A stretch of 64,000 nt of DNA from the NCBI GenBank assembly GCA_032718475.1, contig JAUCBJ010006782.1, forward strand, positions 19,516 to 83,515, given 5' to 3'. A program made the translations under genes and the position numbers. The notes under the pieces are model-generated. The model searched no databases. It had not been told where the DNA came from and was given only the letters and a program-made list of their open reading frames with translations. This document shows, piece by piece, positions 12,299 to 24,036 of the stretch (position 1 is the first letter of the stretch; each line of letters begins with the position of its first letter). Source of the DNA: Nemertoderma westbladi (Eukaryota > Xenacoelomorpha > Nemertodermatida > Nemertodermatidae).

Positions 12299-12950
12299 GT
12301 ATTCCATAAGGACCATAATCCATAAGCTCTTAGGATTTCAAGCATTTTACCTCTGTATGGAGTTGAATGCCTTCTTGAAGTCAACAAAAGTCATGACTGC
12401 GGGAAGATTCTTTGACTTAATTCCTTCAATCAGTCTTGGCTCTTACGCAGTAGTTTCTCTATGTTAGGCCTAATCCTATATAGAATCATTTTATTGTATA
12501 TTTTGGCAGCTACCTGAAGCAGACAGATCCCACGATAGTTTGTCGGTATACCGAGGTCTCCTTTCTTGGGGAGAGGCTTTAGTTGACCTTTAGTCCAAAT
12601 TGGTGGTGGCTTTTCCCCATTTAACATCTGGTTGCAAACATTCAATAATGGTCTGTTTAGCACTCCAGTTTACCATACCTCCACTGGGATTTCATATAAT
12701 CCACTCGCTTTATTATTAGACATGCTTTTAATGCTTTTTTGGAGTTTGGCAGGTGTGAAGTCCCTTGTTTCTATAGGTAGTGTCTTGTCATATATTTTCC
12801 TTGTATGGCTGACCTCGATGTTTGGTGGCTGCCCAAGCAAGTTGCTGAAGTGATTCTTCAATTTCCCAATACATTCTTCAGGACTATCGGCTTTGAGGCG
12901 CCCCTTTGCAGAACTTTTCCGACCAGAGACTGACCAGTACATATGGATAT
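12299..12950 (-). pseudogene. RTE-like fragment (second family), RT N-terminal half
   Basis: The minus strand reads KSSAKGRLKADSPEE, SNNKASGLYEIPVEVW, LKPLPKKGDLGIPTNYRGIC and FVDFKKAFNS, ending at the YGIP position. It matches the linker and first RT motifs of family R in order but at low identity. The stretch that would follow it (about 20 codons) is missing before the part found at 10683-11390. Upstream it is interrupted by the CR1-like element and continues at 17500-18189. Confidence 0.7.
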
Positions 12951-13099
12951 TGGAGATATTGATATAAGAGATATTTCGGTACTGACTGCTGAAATTCATC
13001 TGAATTGAATACTGCTATACCCGTACTGATATTGACGTACTGAATTTTTAAATTTGGTTTGTTTTAAATATCACAAACTGTTGAACTGTTTTACCGGGA

Positions 13100-14323
13100 A
13101 TGGCGACAACGCGCCGACCCAAAGAAACTATTCGCCAACCTACTGTTCCTCCTCGAAATTCTGCTCGACTTGCAACGCCAACAACTTCTCCTAGAGCGGC
13201 TGGTGGCGGCATAGTCCACAAATCTGCGCAACCCGGTACACGTGCCGGCAGCGTAGCAGACCTAAGCACATATAATTGCGGACGATGTTCCTTCCTGGTA
13301 CAGGATCAAGACAACGGTATTACATGTGACGGTTGTAAGGTTTGGTTCCACGCCAAATGTGAGAACATTTCACTTCCGTCGTATAAACTTGTTTCCAAAT
13401 TACTCGAAAAGTTTAACAGGTACAGCCAATTTAAATGGTTTTGCAGCAAGTGTGCAACCTTCGTTCAAGTGGTCACTGCGGCCGAGGAGGAGGCGACGAG
13501 CAATCGATCAACTGTAAACGAGTTAAAACTCATTGTCGAAAATCAAACGAAACTCATCGAATCAGTAGTGGCGGAAATCGGTTCCGTTAAAGCACATCTC
13601 GGGGTAGCTTGCGACTCCGACTTGTCAGCGGAGGAGAGCGAGGAAGTCAGTGACGACGAGGGAGAATGGGAAACGCGACGAAACAAAAAGAAAAGCCGGA
13701 AGGCTCGAACCCGCGGATCTCGGAACTCGGCACGGAATAACATTGTGCTGTCACAAGTTGTGGAGTCCTCAGTTAAAGAAGCGTTATCTTCAGAGAAACT
13801 GAAAAGAGAGGTGATAATCTCTCGTTTGCCTGAATCAGCGAACCTGGCGGCCGACAGACAAGCGGTAAACGATGTCTGTGTGGCATCCAATGTAGACTCT
13901 TCTTCGATAAACGAGTTTCAACGGCTGGGGCGACAAACCGATGATAAGGAGCGCATTGTGAAAGTTACTTTCACTTCGGAAAGCGAAGCGCGGAACTTTC
14001 GGTCGGGTTTCGAAGAAGCAAAGAGTTCTGGAACTGTACCGGAAATAATCAAAAACCTAAAAATCAGACCGAGTCAATCTAAGGAGCAACTGAAGCTGTT
14101 TAGAGAACGGAAGAAAACGTTGCAACAACTAAACTTAGCGGCTGATCTCGACTCGGAGAGTTACAGCTTACGGCAAGATGGGTCTATTTGGCGGTATACC
14201 CCGGATGAGAATGGGAAATGGAAACGCGATAGGAAGTGGAGATTGCCAACGCCCGCCGCTAAATCTCCAGCACAGGCGACAACCGAAGAAAACAACACTA
14301 CTGCCGACCAAGAGGAAAACTAG
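13100..14323 (+). CDS. CR1-like ORF1 protein with PHD finger
   Basis: An intact 407-codon frame beginning at ATG 13100. Residues about 55-120 form a PHD-type zinc finger: YNCGRCSFLVQ, ITCDGCKVWFHAKC and FKWFCSKC give the Cys4-His-Cys3 pattern. A possible coiled coil (ELKLIVENQTKLIESVVAEI) follows, then an acidic patch, a basic patch (RRNKKKSRKARTRG) and an RNA-binding-like region with REVIISRLPES and FQRLGRQTDDKERIVKV. In CR1/L2 elements ORF1 is thought to act as the RNA-binding partner of the RT. ORF1 stops at a TAG and ORF2 reading starts within a few tens of bases. Confidence 0.8.
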   Translation: MATTRRPKETIRQPTVPPRNSARLATPTTSPRAAGGGIVHKSAQPGTRAGSVADLSTYNCGRCSFLVQDQDNGITCDGCKVWFHAKCENISLPSYKLVSKLLEKFNRYSQFKWFCSKCATFVQVVTAAEEEATSNRSTVNELKLIVENQTKLIESVVAEIGSVKAHLGVACDSDLSAEESEEVSDDEGEWETRRNKKKSRKARTRGSRNSARNNIVLSQVVESSVKEALSSEKLKREVIISRLPESANLAADRQAVNDVCVASNVDSSSINEFQRLGRQTDDKERIVKVTFTSESEARNFRSGFEEAKSSGTVPEIIKNLKIRPSQSKEQLKLFRERKKTLQQLNLAADLDSESYSLRQDGSIWRYTPDENGKWKRDRKWRLPTPAAKSPAQATTEENNTTADQEEN

Positions 14324-14329
14324 AGAGGG

Positions 14330-17110
14330 GAGGAGGCAATACAGATCCGCGCCTGAAATGTTGTCTACTGAACTCTAGATCGCTGAAAAACAAGATACAT
14401 GATCTCGAACATTTGATCGTTTCCTCTAATTACGACGTCCTCACTATCACCGAGACTTGGTTGGACGGATCGGTCACTGATTCAATGGTGGGTTTCAAAC
14501 AGCATCAGGTTTTTCGAAAAGATCGCCCCTCTCTTGGCGGCGGGGTGGCAATACTGGTGCGCAACAACATTCGTTGTGTGAATGTTCCTCTCCCTAACAA
14601 CCTGTATGGACTCGAGGTGGTCACTGTCGATTTTCTCGGGTCGACTCCTTTCCGTATGGTTTGCGCCTACAGAACCCCATTTTCTGAAACCGGAGAAGAG
14701 AGAGCGGAGAAGTTGGAACTGGACTGCAAACTGAGGCAATGTATCTCATCGCTGTGCGACGTCACCCAACCTTGTCTCGTGGTAGGCGATTTCAATCTGC
14801 CTGATTTTAACTGGAAGGATTTTAATTACCCATCAAGCCACAACTACGAACAGTTTTCTTTATTTATTTTAGAAAATGGTTTTGATCAACTGGTTACAAG
14901 ACCCACTCGTGAGGATAATATTTTAGATATAATTTTAGTTTCTGACAAATCAATTGTGTCTGATGTTGAAGTAGGGCATACTTTTTCAACCAGTGACCAC
15001 TCAATAGTAAACTTTTATACTTTAGGACCAGACATTTTAATTCCAGTTAACAATTTGGGTTTTTACGATTTTAAAAATGCTGATTTTGTAGGATTTTCCC
15101 ATTACATTTCGAACATTAATTGGCACCTCAATTTTGACTCGTGCAGTACGATTGATGAATTTTGGAACGTTTTTTCAACAGTACTTAAAGACGGTGTTGA
15201 TAAATTTGTACCTTACAAACTACTAAACACTAAGAAAACGGTGTACCGACATCACATTCGCGCACTACAACGAAAGAAAAAGTTACTTTGGCGCCGGCGG
15301 CACACGGAGATCGGTAAATCAGATTACAACCGTTGTTGTAAGGAACTGTCGGAGGCAATTCTCCGATCTGAATGTTTACGAGAATATAAAATTCTAAACA
15401 GTGGAAAGGCGAATGTTTTGTTTAATTACGTAAACTTAAAGTGCAAATCTAGACAGGGAATTTCACCTCTTTCATTTAATGGTGCCACAATAAGGTTCTG
15501 TCAGACAATTTTAATATTGATAATAACGATTGCCCTACATTTACGCGGAGGGTCCCGCAATCTGTATATATTTCTACAGTCGATTTTTCAGTTGATCGTG
15601 TTTTCTCAATTATTCGTAAATTAGGTTCTAAAACAAGTCGTACGCCTGACGGTTTTCCGTGCATTTTATTCAGTAATTTAGCGTCAGTTTTATCTTTACC
15701 GTTATCTGTTATTTTTAATATTTCTTTTAAATCACATGCCCTTCCTTCAATTTGGTCTACAGCTATTATTGTCCCGTTGTACAAAAAAGGAAACTCGAGT
15801 GACCCATATAACTACAGACCCGTTTCATTGACTTGTATTGCGTGTAAAATTATGGAGCAGTGTATTAAACAAGATTTGTGTGATTACTTATTTACTAACA
15901 AATTAATTAATAAGGCCCAACATGGCTTCTTAAAAAATAAGTCTACATGTACCCAGCTATTAGAATGTACAAAGGATTGGATTAAATTATTAGATAGAAA
16001 GTGCACTGTTGATGTAATCTACATAGACTTTGCGAAAGCCTTTGATTCTGTTGTGCACCAAAAACTTTTATGTAAACTTTCTTCTTACGGTATAGTAGGT
16101 GACTTATTTTATTGGTTAAAGGCTTTTCTCGCATATAGATCACAACGTATTTTAGTTGGTAGTAGTTTCTCGGATTATAGTCCAGTTACGTCGGGTACCA
16201 TACAAGGTAGCGTACTAGGTCCAATTTTATTTGTGCTTTTTATTAACGATTTACCGGATATTTTTAATTTAGGGTTATCGTGTAAACTATTTGCTGACGA
16301 CGTCAAAATATATGCGCCATCCAGCGACCACTTACTGATATCACAGTCCCTGTACAAAATCACAGAATGGTCTAATAAATGGCAGTTGAATATCGCTCCA
16401 CACAAATGTATAGTGCTCTATTTAGGTTACAATAACCCTCAACAGCAATATTTTCTAGATAGTAAACTTGTTAAAGCAGAGGATGATTGTAAGGATCTGG
16501 GATCTGGGATCTGATCTGATTTAATAAACATTGCCATGAGCGTGCTCTGAAATCAACTAAAGTAATCAATATGATTTTTAGATGTTTTCGTACTCGTAAT
16601 ATGGCAGCCCTAATTTGTGCTTATAAATCTTACGTGCGTCCCTTATTGGAATATTGTACAGTAATTTGGTCTTCTTTTACCAAAGGACATATAGATCTGA
16701 TCGAACACGTACAGAGATATTTTACGCGCAGATTATTTTTTAGATGTAAATTAACCATGGTGCCTTATTTAGATAGACTTGAGTACTTAAACTTACAACC
16801 ACTCGAAGTTAGACGTCATGTGTTTGATTTAAAACAGGTTTACTCTATAATCACCGGTGCAGTGCAAATGAATTTTGATGATTTTTTTAGCTTTGCTTCA
16901 CGAAGGGGTCTTAGAGGTCACCAATATAAATTGCAACACAATTTTTGCCGCCTACAAATTTGTCAGAAATATTTTTGTAATAGGATAGTTAGTATGTGGA
17001 ACGATCTACCTTCTAATGCTGCATCAGCCCCAAACATTAATATTTTTAGTAATATTTTAGCACGGGATGTAGACCTTTTAAAATACTGCAGTTTTAACAG
17101 ATTTTTATAA
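14330..17110 (+). pseudogene. CR1-like ORF2 (APE endonuclease and RT), broken
   Basis: The APE domain begins with LLNSRSLKNKIHD (about 14355) and continues through ITETWLDG, VVGDFNLPDFNW and STSDHSIVNF. The RT follows with VPLYKKGNSSDPYNYRPVSL, IDFAKAFDSVVH, GTIQGSVLGPILF and KLFADDVK. The C-terminal part has YVRPLLEYCTVIWS and WNDLPS. Two breaks are visible: a frameshift near 15495 between linker and RT, and a damaged stretch at 16495-16570 where ggatctg is repeated and frame is lost. The copy cannot make a full protein. Confidence 0.8.
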
Positions 17111-17447
17111 TAATTGGATTATTTTTGGCATAACTCATGTTATCATATAATACTATTTATTGTTAATATATCAATTTCAGTACGGGCAGTAGAAAAATAT
17201 CTTTAACAATATTTTTTAGAAAAATATTTTTATCAGGGAAACGTTTAATTATTTAATACTTTTTAGTTACTTTTACATGTACTTATAACGATTAGTATAC
17301 AAATTAATTAACTTAAATAATGGAATGGCTAACCGTAAGTGCACGGGCCTGGTTAGTCCCTCCCCCACTACTTACTGTATATATTTTTATCTAATGATCT
17401 ATTTTATTTGAAATAAATTTCATATGTGCAATTTTTGACTATGGGTG

Positions 17448-17456
17448 TAATAATAA

Positions 17457-17487
<31 letters not shown>

Positions 17488-17493
17488 AATAAT
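17448..17493 (+). repeat. (ATA)n tail of the CR1-like element
   Basis: Trinucleotide run with one interruption, right at the 3' end of the element. Confidence 0.8.
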
Positions 17494-17499
17494 GATACC

Positions 17500-18189
17500 T
17501 AATTTACAGTTTGGTTGATTGTTGCTGTATGTGAGCAGTTGAAATTGCTTCAATTTTATCCTGTATGTACTTTTCCTGGCTGATGTTGTAGGCCAATTTA
17601 AGATCGTCCTTAGCTTTCTCAACCTTGTTAATGTTTTCAGTTGTTGGTTGTTCGGTTTTTACTTTGTAGGCTATCTTAAGATCTTCTCTCTTACAAGTAA
17701 TCTCAGAGTTTTGCCAAGGCACATACTGTTTTCGTTTAGGTTTCTGGGGGATATGCCTCTTAGCTGATTCCTTGTGGGCTTTTATTATATTCTGGTATAT
17801 TGAATCGGTGTACTGGTCTTCATCCATTGACTGAAGTGCTTCAAAGCGGTTTTGAACTTCTACTGTGTAAGCATCCTTTACTGCATTGTCAGTTCTGAGT
17901 TTCTCCCATTCATAGTTGATTTGTTTGCTTGTCCTGGGTTTGCTGGCTCTCAAACTGAGTCTGATCTCTGCAGGCACAATTCTGTGGTCCGAACCAATTA
18001 GATTGAACGAGCTGTATGCCTTGCAGTTGATCATGCTGTTTCTCCACTTTTCGTTTATGAGGATGTAATCCAGTTGTGCTTTGGTTCCATTGGGGTAATT
18101 TCTCCTGGAGGGTTCTCATACTCATATCTTTCAGTTGCGAGAGTAAACCGCTTGTGGTTGCAACTCCTACAAGCATCTTTGCAGTAGGT
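17500..18189 (-). pseudogene. RTE-like fragment (second family), APE end and linker
   Basis: The minus strand reads GSDHRIVPAEIRLSLRASK, then KQYVPWQNSEITCKREDLK and a helical linker ending in AHIQQQSTKL. In family R the same order is SDHRLIVAKVRLSLRASR, APWTDNKIQKCRNDLHKA. It is the upstream continuation of the piece at 12299-12950, separated from it by the CR1-like insertion. The rest of the endonuclease is missing, where BEL-C sequence resumes. Confidence 0.7.
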
Positions 18190-19880
18190 CACCATTGGTT
18201 GACCTTGAGATAGGAGCTAAAACGATAGAATGGTTAGAGAAGAATGCAATAGAACCTGGAGGATATGACGTAACTATGACTGCAAACAAGAAGAAGTCGA
18301 TAGAGATAATGGAAGATACTATACGGCTGTTGCCAAGTGGACTTTTTCAGGTCGGGATGTTGTGGTGTCAACAACCTCCACAATTAGAAAATAATTACAG
18401 TCTGGCATTAAAGTGATTAACTGGGGTGAAGATGCAACTGTTAAGAAATCAAGACATAAGGGAAAAATACTGTACCTCGATAAACAAGCTCTGACGAAGG
18501 GCTTCGCCAGGAAAGTAGAGAACCCAGAGGTCGAGTCCCACCAAACCTATTATTTCCCACATCACGACGTGATGCACCCAGATAAACCTGACAAAGTCCG
18601 TGTAGTGAATGATTATGCTGCAGTTTACAAGGGTATGTCCCTAAACTCAGAACTTATGGACAGTCCCAATTTAAATAACTATTTAATCTGGATACTGCTA
18701 CGCTTTAGACAGTGCCGATTCGTGTTCACATGTGACATTGAGGCAATGTTTCATCAGGTACGGGCCTGCAAGGCAGATCAGGACAGCCTCAGGTTTCTCT
18801 GGTATGAGAATGAAGACTTATCAGGTCTGGTGGTTATATACCAGATTTATGTTAGGATATTCGGTGCCTGCGACAGCCCGAATGGCACATTGTTTATCCT
18901 TAAGAAGACCACGATGGCCCAAATTGGGAATTATCCAGCAGATGTTATTGAGTCGATCCTCAGGAACTTCTACATGGATGACGGATTAGTTTCCAAAGAC
19001 ACTGTAGAGGAGGCAATAGCAGTAGCACATGATCTGCAGAAATGTTTTGCGATGGGGGATTTTCCTCTGAACAAGTTTACAACCAACTCTGAGGCGTTGT
19101 TGGAGTCCTTCCCGGTTAAAGATCATAGGAGTGGAGATATTGAGTTAGGCGTAGAACCTATTCCAATTAGAACTCGGGTGGAACCCGAATACAGACAAGT
19201 TTCAGATAAGAGTAAGATTTGAGCCTAACAGTCCTGACAAGACATTGATGAAGAGGGTTTGCTTATCCACAATGAATAGACTCTTTGATCTGATGAACTT
19301 TATAAGCCCAGTAATATTGCAAGCTAGGATCTGCATGAAGCAAATATGGTTATCAGAAGTAGGGTGGGACGAGCCAATAACACCGATACACGCAAAACAG
19401 TGGAAAGAATGGGAGGCTGAATTACGCCTACTGAAGAACATTGACATACCTAGATCCTATTTTCCGAACCAAGTTGTATTTCCCCCTGATTTAGTATTAT
19501 ACCTGTTTAGTGATGCAAGCAACACCGGATTCGGTATCCTACTTGCGGAGAGAGGTAAGTCAAGTTGAGTTCGAGATGGCCTTTGTTACATGTAGGTTGA
19601 AGACTAACAAAACCACAAGATTATTGGGCAGTGAAGCTGAAGATTGTTACTGACCCAATGCCAATAATAGTGTATGCCAGTAATAGAAATAAAGGTTAGT
19701 AAGCCCACAAAATCTAAAGCTAGAGCCAGACTTGATGCATTGGAGCAGCCTAAAGATGCATTGGAGCGGCCTGATAAATCATTGGAGCAAGAGATATACG
19801 TGACCACGCCATCTGGAAGGGTTAGTTATGACGTAAAGCCATCCCATCCCCACAGAATGAGCAAGGAGCTCAAGGGTTAT
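18190..19880 (+). pseudogene. BEL-C, piece 3: RT, RNase H and linker
   Basis: Reads GAKTIEWLEKNAIEPGGYD, DKPDKVRVVNDYAA, MSLNSELMDSPNLNNYL, FTCDIEAMFHQV, RIFGACDSPNGT and FYMDDGLVS, all aligned with BEL-A RT (YMDD box here, YVDD there). After a frame break at about 19200 come FISPVILQARICMKQIW and the RNase H start LFSDASNTGFG. A Lys/Ala/Pro-rich linker (19674-19880) follows, as between RNase H and integrase in BEL-A. The integrase is absent: the inverted-repeat unit begins at 19881. About 430 bp found in BEL-A between protease and RT are missing at the RTE-like insertion. Confidence 0.78.
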
Positions 19881-20523
19881 ATTAGTTTTATATATTGGTT
19901 TCTAAATGACCTCATTGACTTTCATCTCGTTATACTTAGCCATAGGGTATACAGCTCCCTTACTGGTAACTAATTACTCTTATCTATATCCAGACAGCTT
20001 TACCGTTGACCTTTGACCCCCAATTAGCTTTAACCAAGCAACAGCTTATTAATAATAGTTGTATCCAAGCGCCCCCCCCCCCCCCCTCTCGTGACACCTC
20101 TGATTACTAGTTACTCTTACCTAGATCCAGCCGTCTGCAGTTCCATAGTCTGCCGCTAGAGAGCGTATGATCTGAAAATTAACATCTTCTCTAACTCTGT
20201 TATTTTCATTCCGAATAGCTTTTAACTCGGTAGGCATCTACTACGGCATAGGCCATATCTTTTGCGGAGTCATAGAGTAGTATGAAGTTCCCCTGTCGGC
20301 CGCTAGAGGGCGTATTATTTGAAAATTAACATCTTCTCTAGCTTTGTTATTTACAATCCGCAAAACTATGAAGTTATATTGCTTAAGAGTTCTAAGGGGC
20401 GAGCCATGGGGCAAGATGTTTGAGACTTATTTAGATATATTATTACTTAATTTTGACCCCCCAATCGATTTCTATTACAATATGGGCTATATCTTTTCCA
20501 GAGTCACAGAGTATTCTGAAGTT
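19881..20523 (+). repeat. Left inverted arm of the 4.8-kb unit
   Basis: Reverse complement of 24037-24680 with few differences, for example in the length of the C run at about 20070-20086. Confidence 0.85.
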
Positions 20524-20531
20524 CCCAGTCT

Positions 20532-20795
20532 AGACTATGCCTCACTGAGGCATAGACTCTGCCTCACTGAGGCAATGAGGAATAGACTATGCCTCACTGA
20601 GGCATAGACTATGACTCACTGAGGCATAGACTATGCCTCCATGAGGCACTGAGGCATAGACTATGCCTCACTGAGGCATAGACTATGCCTCACTGAGGCA
20701 CTGAGGCATAAACTATGACTCACTGAGGCATAGACTATGCCTCACTCAGGCATAGACTATGCCTCACTGAGGCACTGAGGCATAGACTATGACTC
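20532..20795 (+). repeat. Minisatellite, 22-bp unit, left array
   Basis: Unit catagactatgcctcactg plus agg, repeated about a dozen times with an occasional extra cactgagg. The unit itself is largely palindromic. Confidence 0.9.
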
Positions 20796-20805
20796 ATAAG
20801 GGTCT

Positions 20806-20872
20806 AAGGCCTTCAAGCTGATCATTTGCTTAGTTTTCTAATTAGAAGGTTGTGAGTTCGAACCCTAGAAGA
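20806..20872 (+). ncRNA. tRNA-derived sequence, degenerate
   Basis: Contains a B-box-like stretch gagttcgaaccct after a poor A box. It does not fold into a proper acceptor stem, so I read it as a relic of a tRNA-derived repeat, not a gene. Confidence 0.3.
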
Positions 20873-21669
20873 GCATTATTCTTTTTCCTAGCTCTAGGCT
20901 GAAACTAATGTACACTAGCTTTGACTCTCCCAATTATAGTGATAGTATGCAACCTTGGTAGTTAATGTGCGGTCTTACTGTATGAGTAAAGGCCAAGAGA
21001 TTAGACTTCAGGTTGCCTCCATTGGTTCACTCTTCTTAACTTTATAAAATAACTCAACCCTTATTTAAAGTTTTAAAAATTTTGACTTAGTCGTCCAAAG
21101 TATATTATACAATGTAAATAAGACAATATGATAATTGCATTGTATATTTAATACACCGCGTCACTCACCCCACTACAATTCACTTATTATTATAAAGTAT
21201 ATTATAAAAACATATAATTTCTTGAATAAATAGACCTAATAGTAATACATTTTTATTTTTTTTTAATTTATTTTTATCATTTAAATATAAGCAATAATTT
21301 GATCTACTTTAATTATTTATTGTAGACGTAGACACTTACATAAATAATATACTTTACTATACCATATTATTACAGATATCATATAATTATATGACGCGTT
21401 AGGGTAGGTATACGGTATTAATCTCAACCATGTTATACTGTAAATGGTAAAATGGTAAAATGGTAAAACCATGGTAAAATAAACGGCTTCTAGTTTCAAT
21501 AGTAATAAATATTGTGGGGTAAATACATTTATAATACTAATATAATTATTATGGATAAATAGTCCTAATACTAATATAATTGTTATGGATAAATAGTCCT
21601 AATACAAATATAATTGTTTTGGATAAATAGCCCTAATACTATTATGAAAGGAACTCAAACAAACAAATT

Positions 21670-22700
21670 TCAATAGCGTCGTCCTGCGCGGGCATATACT
21701 GAACGAGAGTTTTTTATCATAGGTCTTCGAAAATAAGTAAAAGCTGGTTGATTTTCTTTACTTTCATCTTCCTCATTACCCAACTGTTTCTTAATTTTAT
21801 TCAATTGTTCATTAATTTTTAGTAATTTACTTTTATTTCCCAGAACCTGTCTTAATATCTCTTCTCTATTTTCTTCACTTTCTTCCATTTGTTTAATAAA
21901 TTTCCGCATTTGATTTTTGTTTCCTAATACTTGTCTCAATATCTTTTCTTTATTTTCATCATTCTCTTCTAAATGTTTAATAAATTTTTGTAATTTAATT
22001 TTACTTCCTAGAACTTGGGTCAATGTCGCCTCTTTATTTTCTTCATTTTCCTTCAAATGTTTATTAATTTTCCGCAATTGATTCTTATTTCCAAGTAATT
22101 GACTCTTTATTTCCTCATTAACATCATTTTCACCCTCTTCTCCACTTTCCTGATCTTCACTTTCTTCACCCTCTTCCTGACCTTCACTTTCTTCATCCTC
22201 TTCCCCGCCTTCACTTTCTTCATCGTCTTCCTGTTCTTCACTTTCTTCATCCTCTTCCTGTTTTTCACTTTCTTCATTCTCTTCCTGACCTTCCCTATCT
22301 TCACCCTCTTCTTGACCTTCACTTTCTTCATCCTCTTCCTGATCTTCACTTCCTTCGTTCTCAACTTCACTCTCTTCAACTTCATCCTGACCCTCACTAT
22401 TTCATTCTCCATCTCATCATCCTCTTCTTCTCCATCTTTCTCACTCAAATTTTCCTCATTTTCTAGGGGTAACTGTTTTTGTATCCCTTTCAAAATATTC
22501 ATAACTTTATGAAATTTATTTTCCATTGCCTGTTTTATATTTATATATCACTCTCATCTCTCTTTTCATCTTCACTAAAAATATCTTCGGATTTTTTAAA
22601 TTTTTTTGGTAATGGAGCCATTAGTTTTTCCTTTCTATGTGTTTCCATATGACGAGATAAATTGTCTTGTCTCATTTCTTTATTACAGACAAACAAATTT
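21670..22700 (-). pseudogene. Decayed Glu/Lys-rich, coiled-coil ORF in the 4.8-kb unit
   Basis: From right to left on the minus strand: a half zinc-finger-like peptide (CNKEMRQDNLSRHMETH, with the upstream Cys missing), a Lys/Glu-rich run ending in a stop near 22550, then a frame starting MENKFHKVMNILKG (22526). After an acidic start its DNA is a 24-30 bp tandem repeat reading EEDEESEEQ in one frame and KRMKKVKN in another. The last part (22077-21670) has three imperfect repeats of about 35 residues around QVLGNK and ends SVYARAGRRY. I do not recognise the protein. Frame changes suggest it is no longer made whole. Confidence 0.4.
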
Positions 22701-23166
22701 CATGTCTATGCATTATATAGCAATGTCAATTGATAATATTGAATTTTAGCTAAATGATTTTACAAAATTTTAAATAAATAAAACTTTTATGAAATTAAAT
22801 AAAACTTTTTAATATAAAACTTAGAGAATGACTGGGAATGCGTTGAACGGGGGCTATTATAGAGGGAGGTTCGAATGAATTATCCAATCAGAGTGCGAGG
22901 GTGAGTTAGGCAGCCAATCAAGACTTGAGAGAGGAAAGTTAGACAGCCAATGAAAGAGCAGATGCGAGTAAAGTGGTAAAGCGCCCGCCCATCCATGGTG
23001 AGATAACGTCACACTAACTCTCAAGGATAGTTGTACTCACCATTCAAATATCCCTCGCAAACCAGATTCCCCCCAGCATCTAAAGTATTCCACTTCAATG
23101 CAAAATATATAGAGCTTTAGTTGGATTTGAACCTGTGCTTGTAAACTCCTTTGTGCTCGTATATTG

Positions 23167-23790
23167 AAGTGAGGCATAGACTATGCCTCACTGAGGCATA
23201 GTCTATGCCTCAGTGCCTAAGTGAGGCATAGTCTAGGCCTCAGTGAGTCATAGTCTATGCATCAGTGCCTCAGTGAGGCATAGTCTATGCCTCAGTGAGT
23301 CAAAGTCTATGCCTCAGTGAGTCAAAGTCTATGCCTCAGTGCCTCAGTGAGGCATAGTCTATGCCTCCGTGAGGCATAGTCTATACCTCAGTGAGGCATA
23401 ATCTATGCCTCAGTGAGTCATAGTCTATGCCTCAGTGCCTCGGTGAGGCATAGTCTATGCCTCAGTGCCTCAGTGAGGCATAGTCTATGCCTCAGTGAGT
23501 CATAGTCTATGCATCAGTGCCTCAGTGAGGCATAGTCTATGCTTCAGTGAGGCATAGTCTATGCCTCAGTGAGGCATAGTCTATGCCTCAGTGAGTCAAA
23601 GTCTATGCCTCAGTGAGTCAAAGTCTATGCCTCAGTGCCTCAGTGAGGCATAGTCTATGCCTCAGTGAGGCATAGTCTATGCCTCAGTGCCTCAGTGAGG
23701 CATAGTCTATGCCTCAGTGAGACATAGTCTATGCCTCATTGCCTCAGTGAGGCATAGTCTATGCCTCAGTGCCTCAGTGAGGCATAGTCT
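23167..23790 (-). repeat. Minisatellite, 22-bp unit, right array
   Basis: The inverted counterpart of the array at 20532-20795 (gaggcatagtctatgcctca), about 28 units, more than twice as long as the left one and with several variants. Confidence 0.9.
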
Positions 23791-23845
23791 GTGTCAGGTC
23801 TTAAATGAGAGTCTTGACTGAGAGCGAACAAATTCGAAGGTTACT

Positions 23846-23920
23846 GTTCCACCTTGGTGTAGTGGTTGCGTTGAATTCACATCTCCCGTATGTCATGGGT
23901 TCGATCCCTGCATGAACCAG
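23846..23920 (+). ncRNA. tRNA-derived sequence (SINE-like head)
   Basis: Has an A-box-like tggtgtagtggttgcg and a B box gggttcgatccctgc at tRNA spacing. Acceptor halves do not pair, so it is more likely a tRNA-derived repeat than a functional tRNA. Confidence 0.4.
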
Positions 23921-24036
23921 GGCAGTTTTCGTCCGGTCAGCAATAGGTCTAACGTTGCAAAATGCAGTATTATTGCCTAGTAACCAATTCATGGCTACCA
24001 TATGGTTTTCACTTTGAGACATTTCGCCCTCTACCG

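Larger units (their letters stand above)
12951..17500 (+). mobile_element. CR1-like non-LTR retrotransposon inserted in the RTE-like fragment
   Basis: ORF1 with a PHD finger, an APE domain, an RT and a C-terminal domain follow in order, and the element ends in a (ATA)n tract (about 17448-17493). The host RTE-like sequence reads on across it on the other strand, so it is an insertion. The exact 5' border is uncertain by a few tens of bases. ORF1 with a PHD-type finger plus APE-RT ORF2 is typical of the CR1/L2 group; the group call is inference. Confidence 0.75.

Noticed and set aside
22099-22512. Plus-strand Phe/Leu/Thr-rich membrane-like ORF
   Set aside because: It is the antisense of the Glu/Lys-rich tandem repeat and has no independent support.
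23167-23790. CRISPR-like array
   Set aside because: Units are contiguous 22-bp tandem repeats with no unique spacers, and the DNA is eukaryotic.
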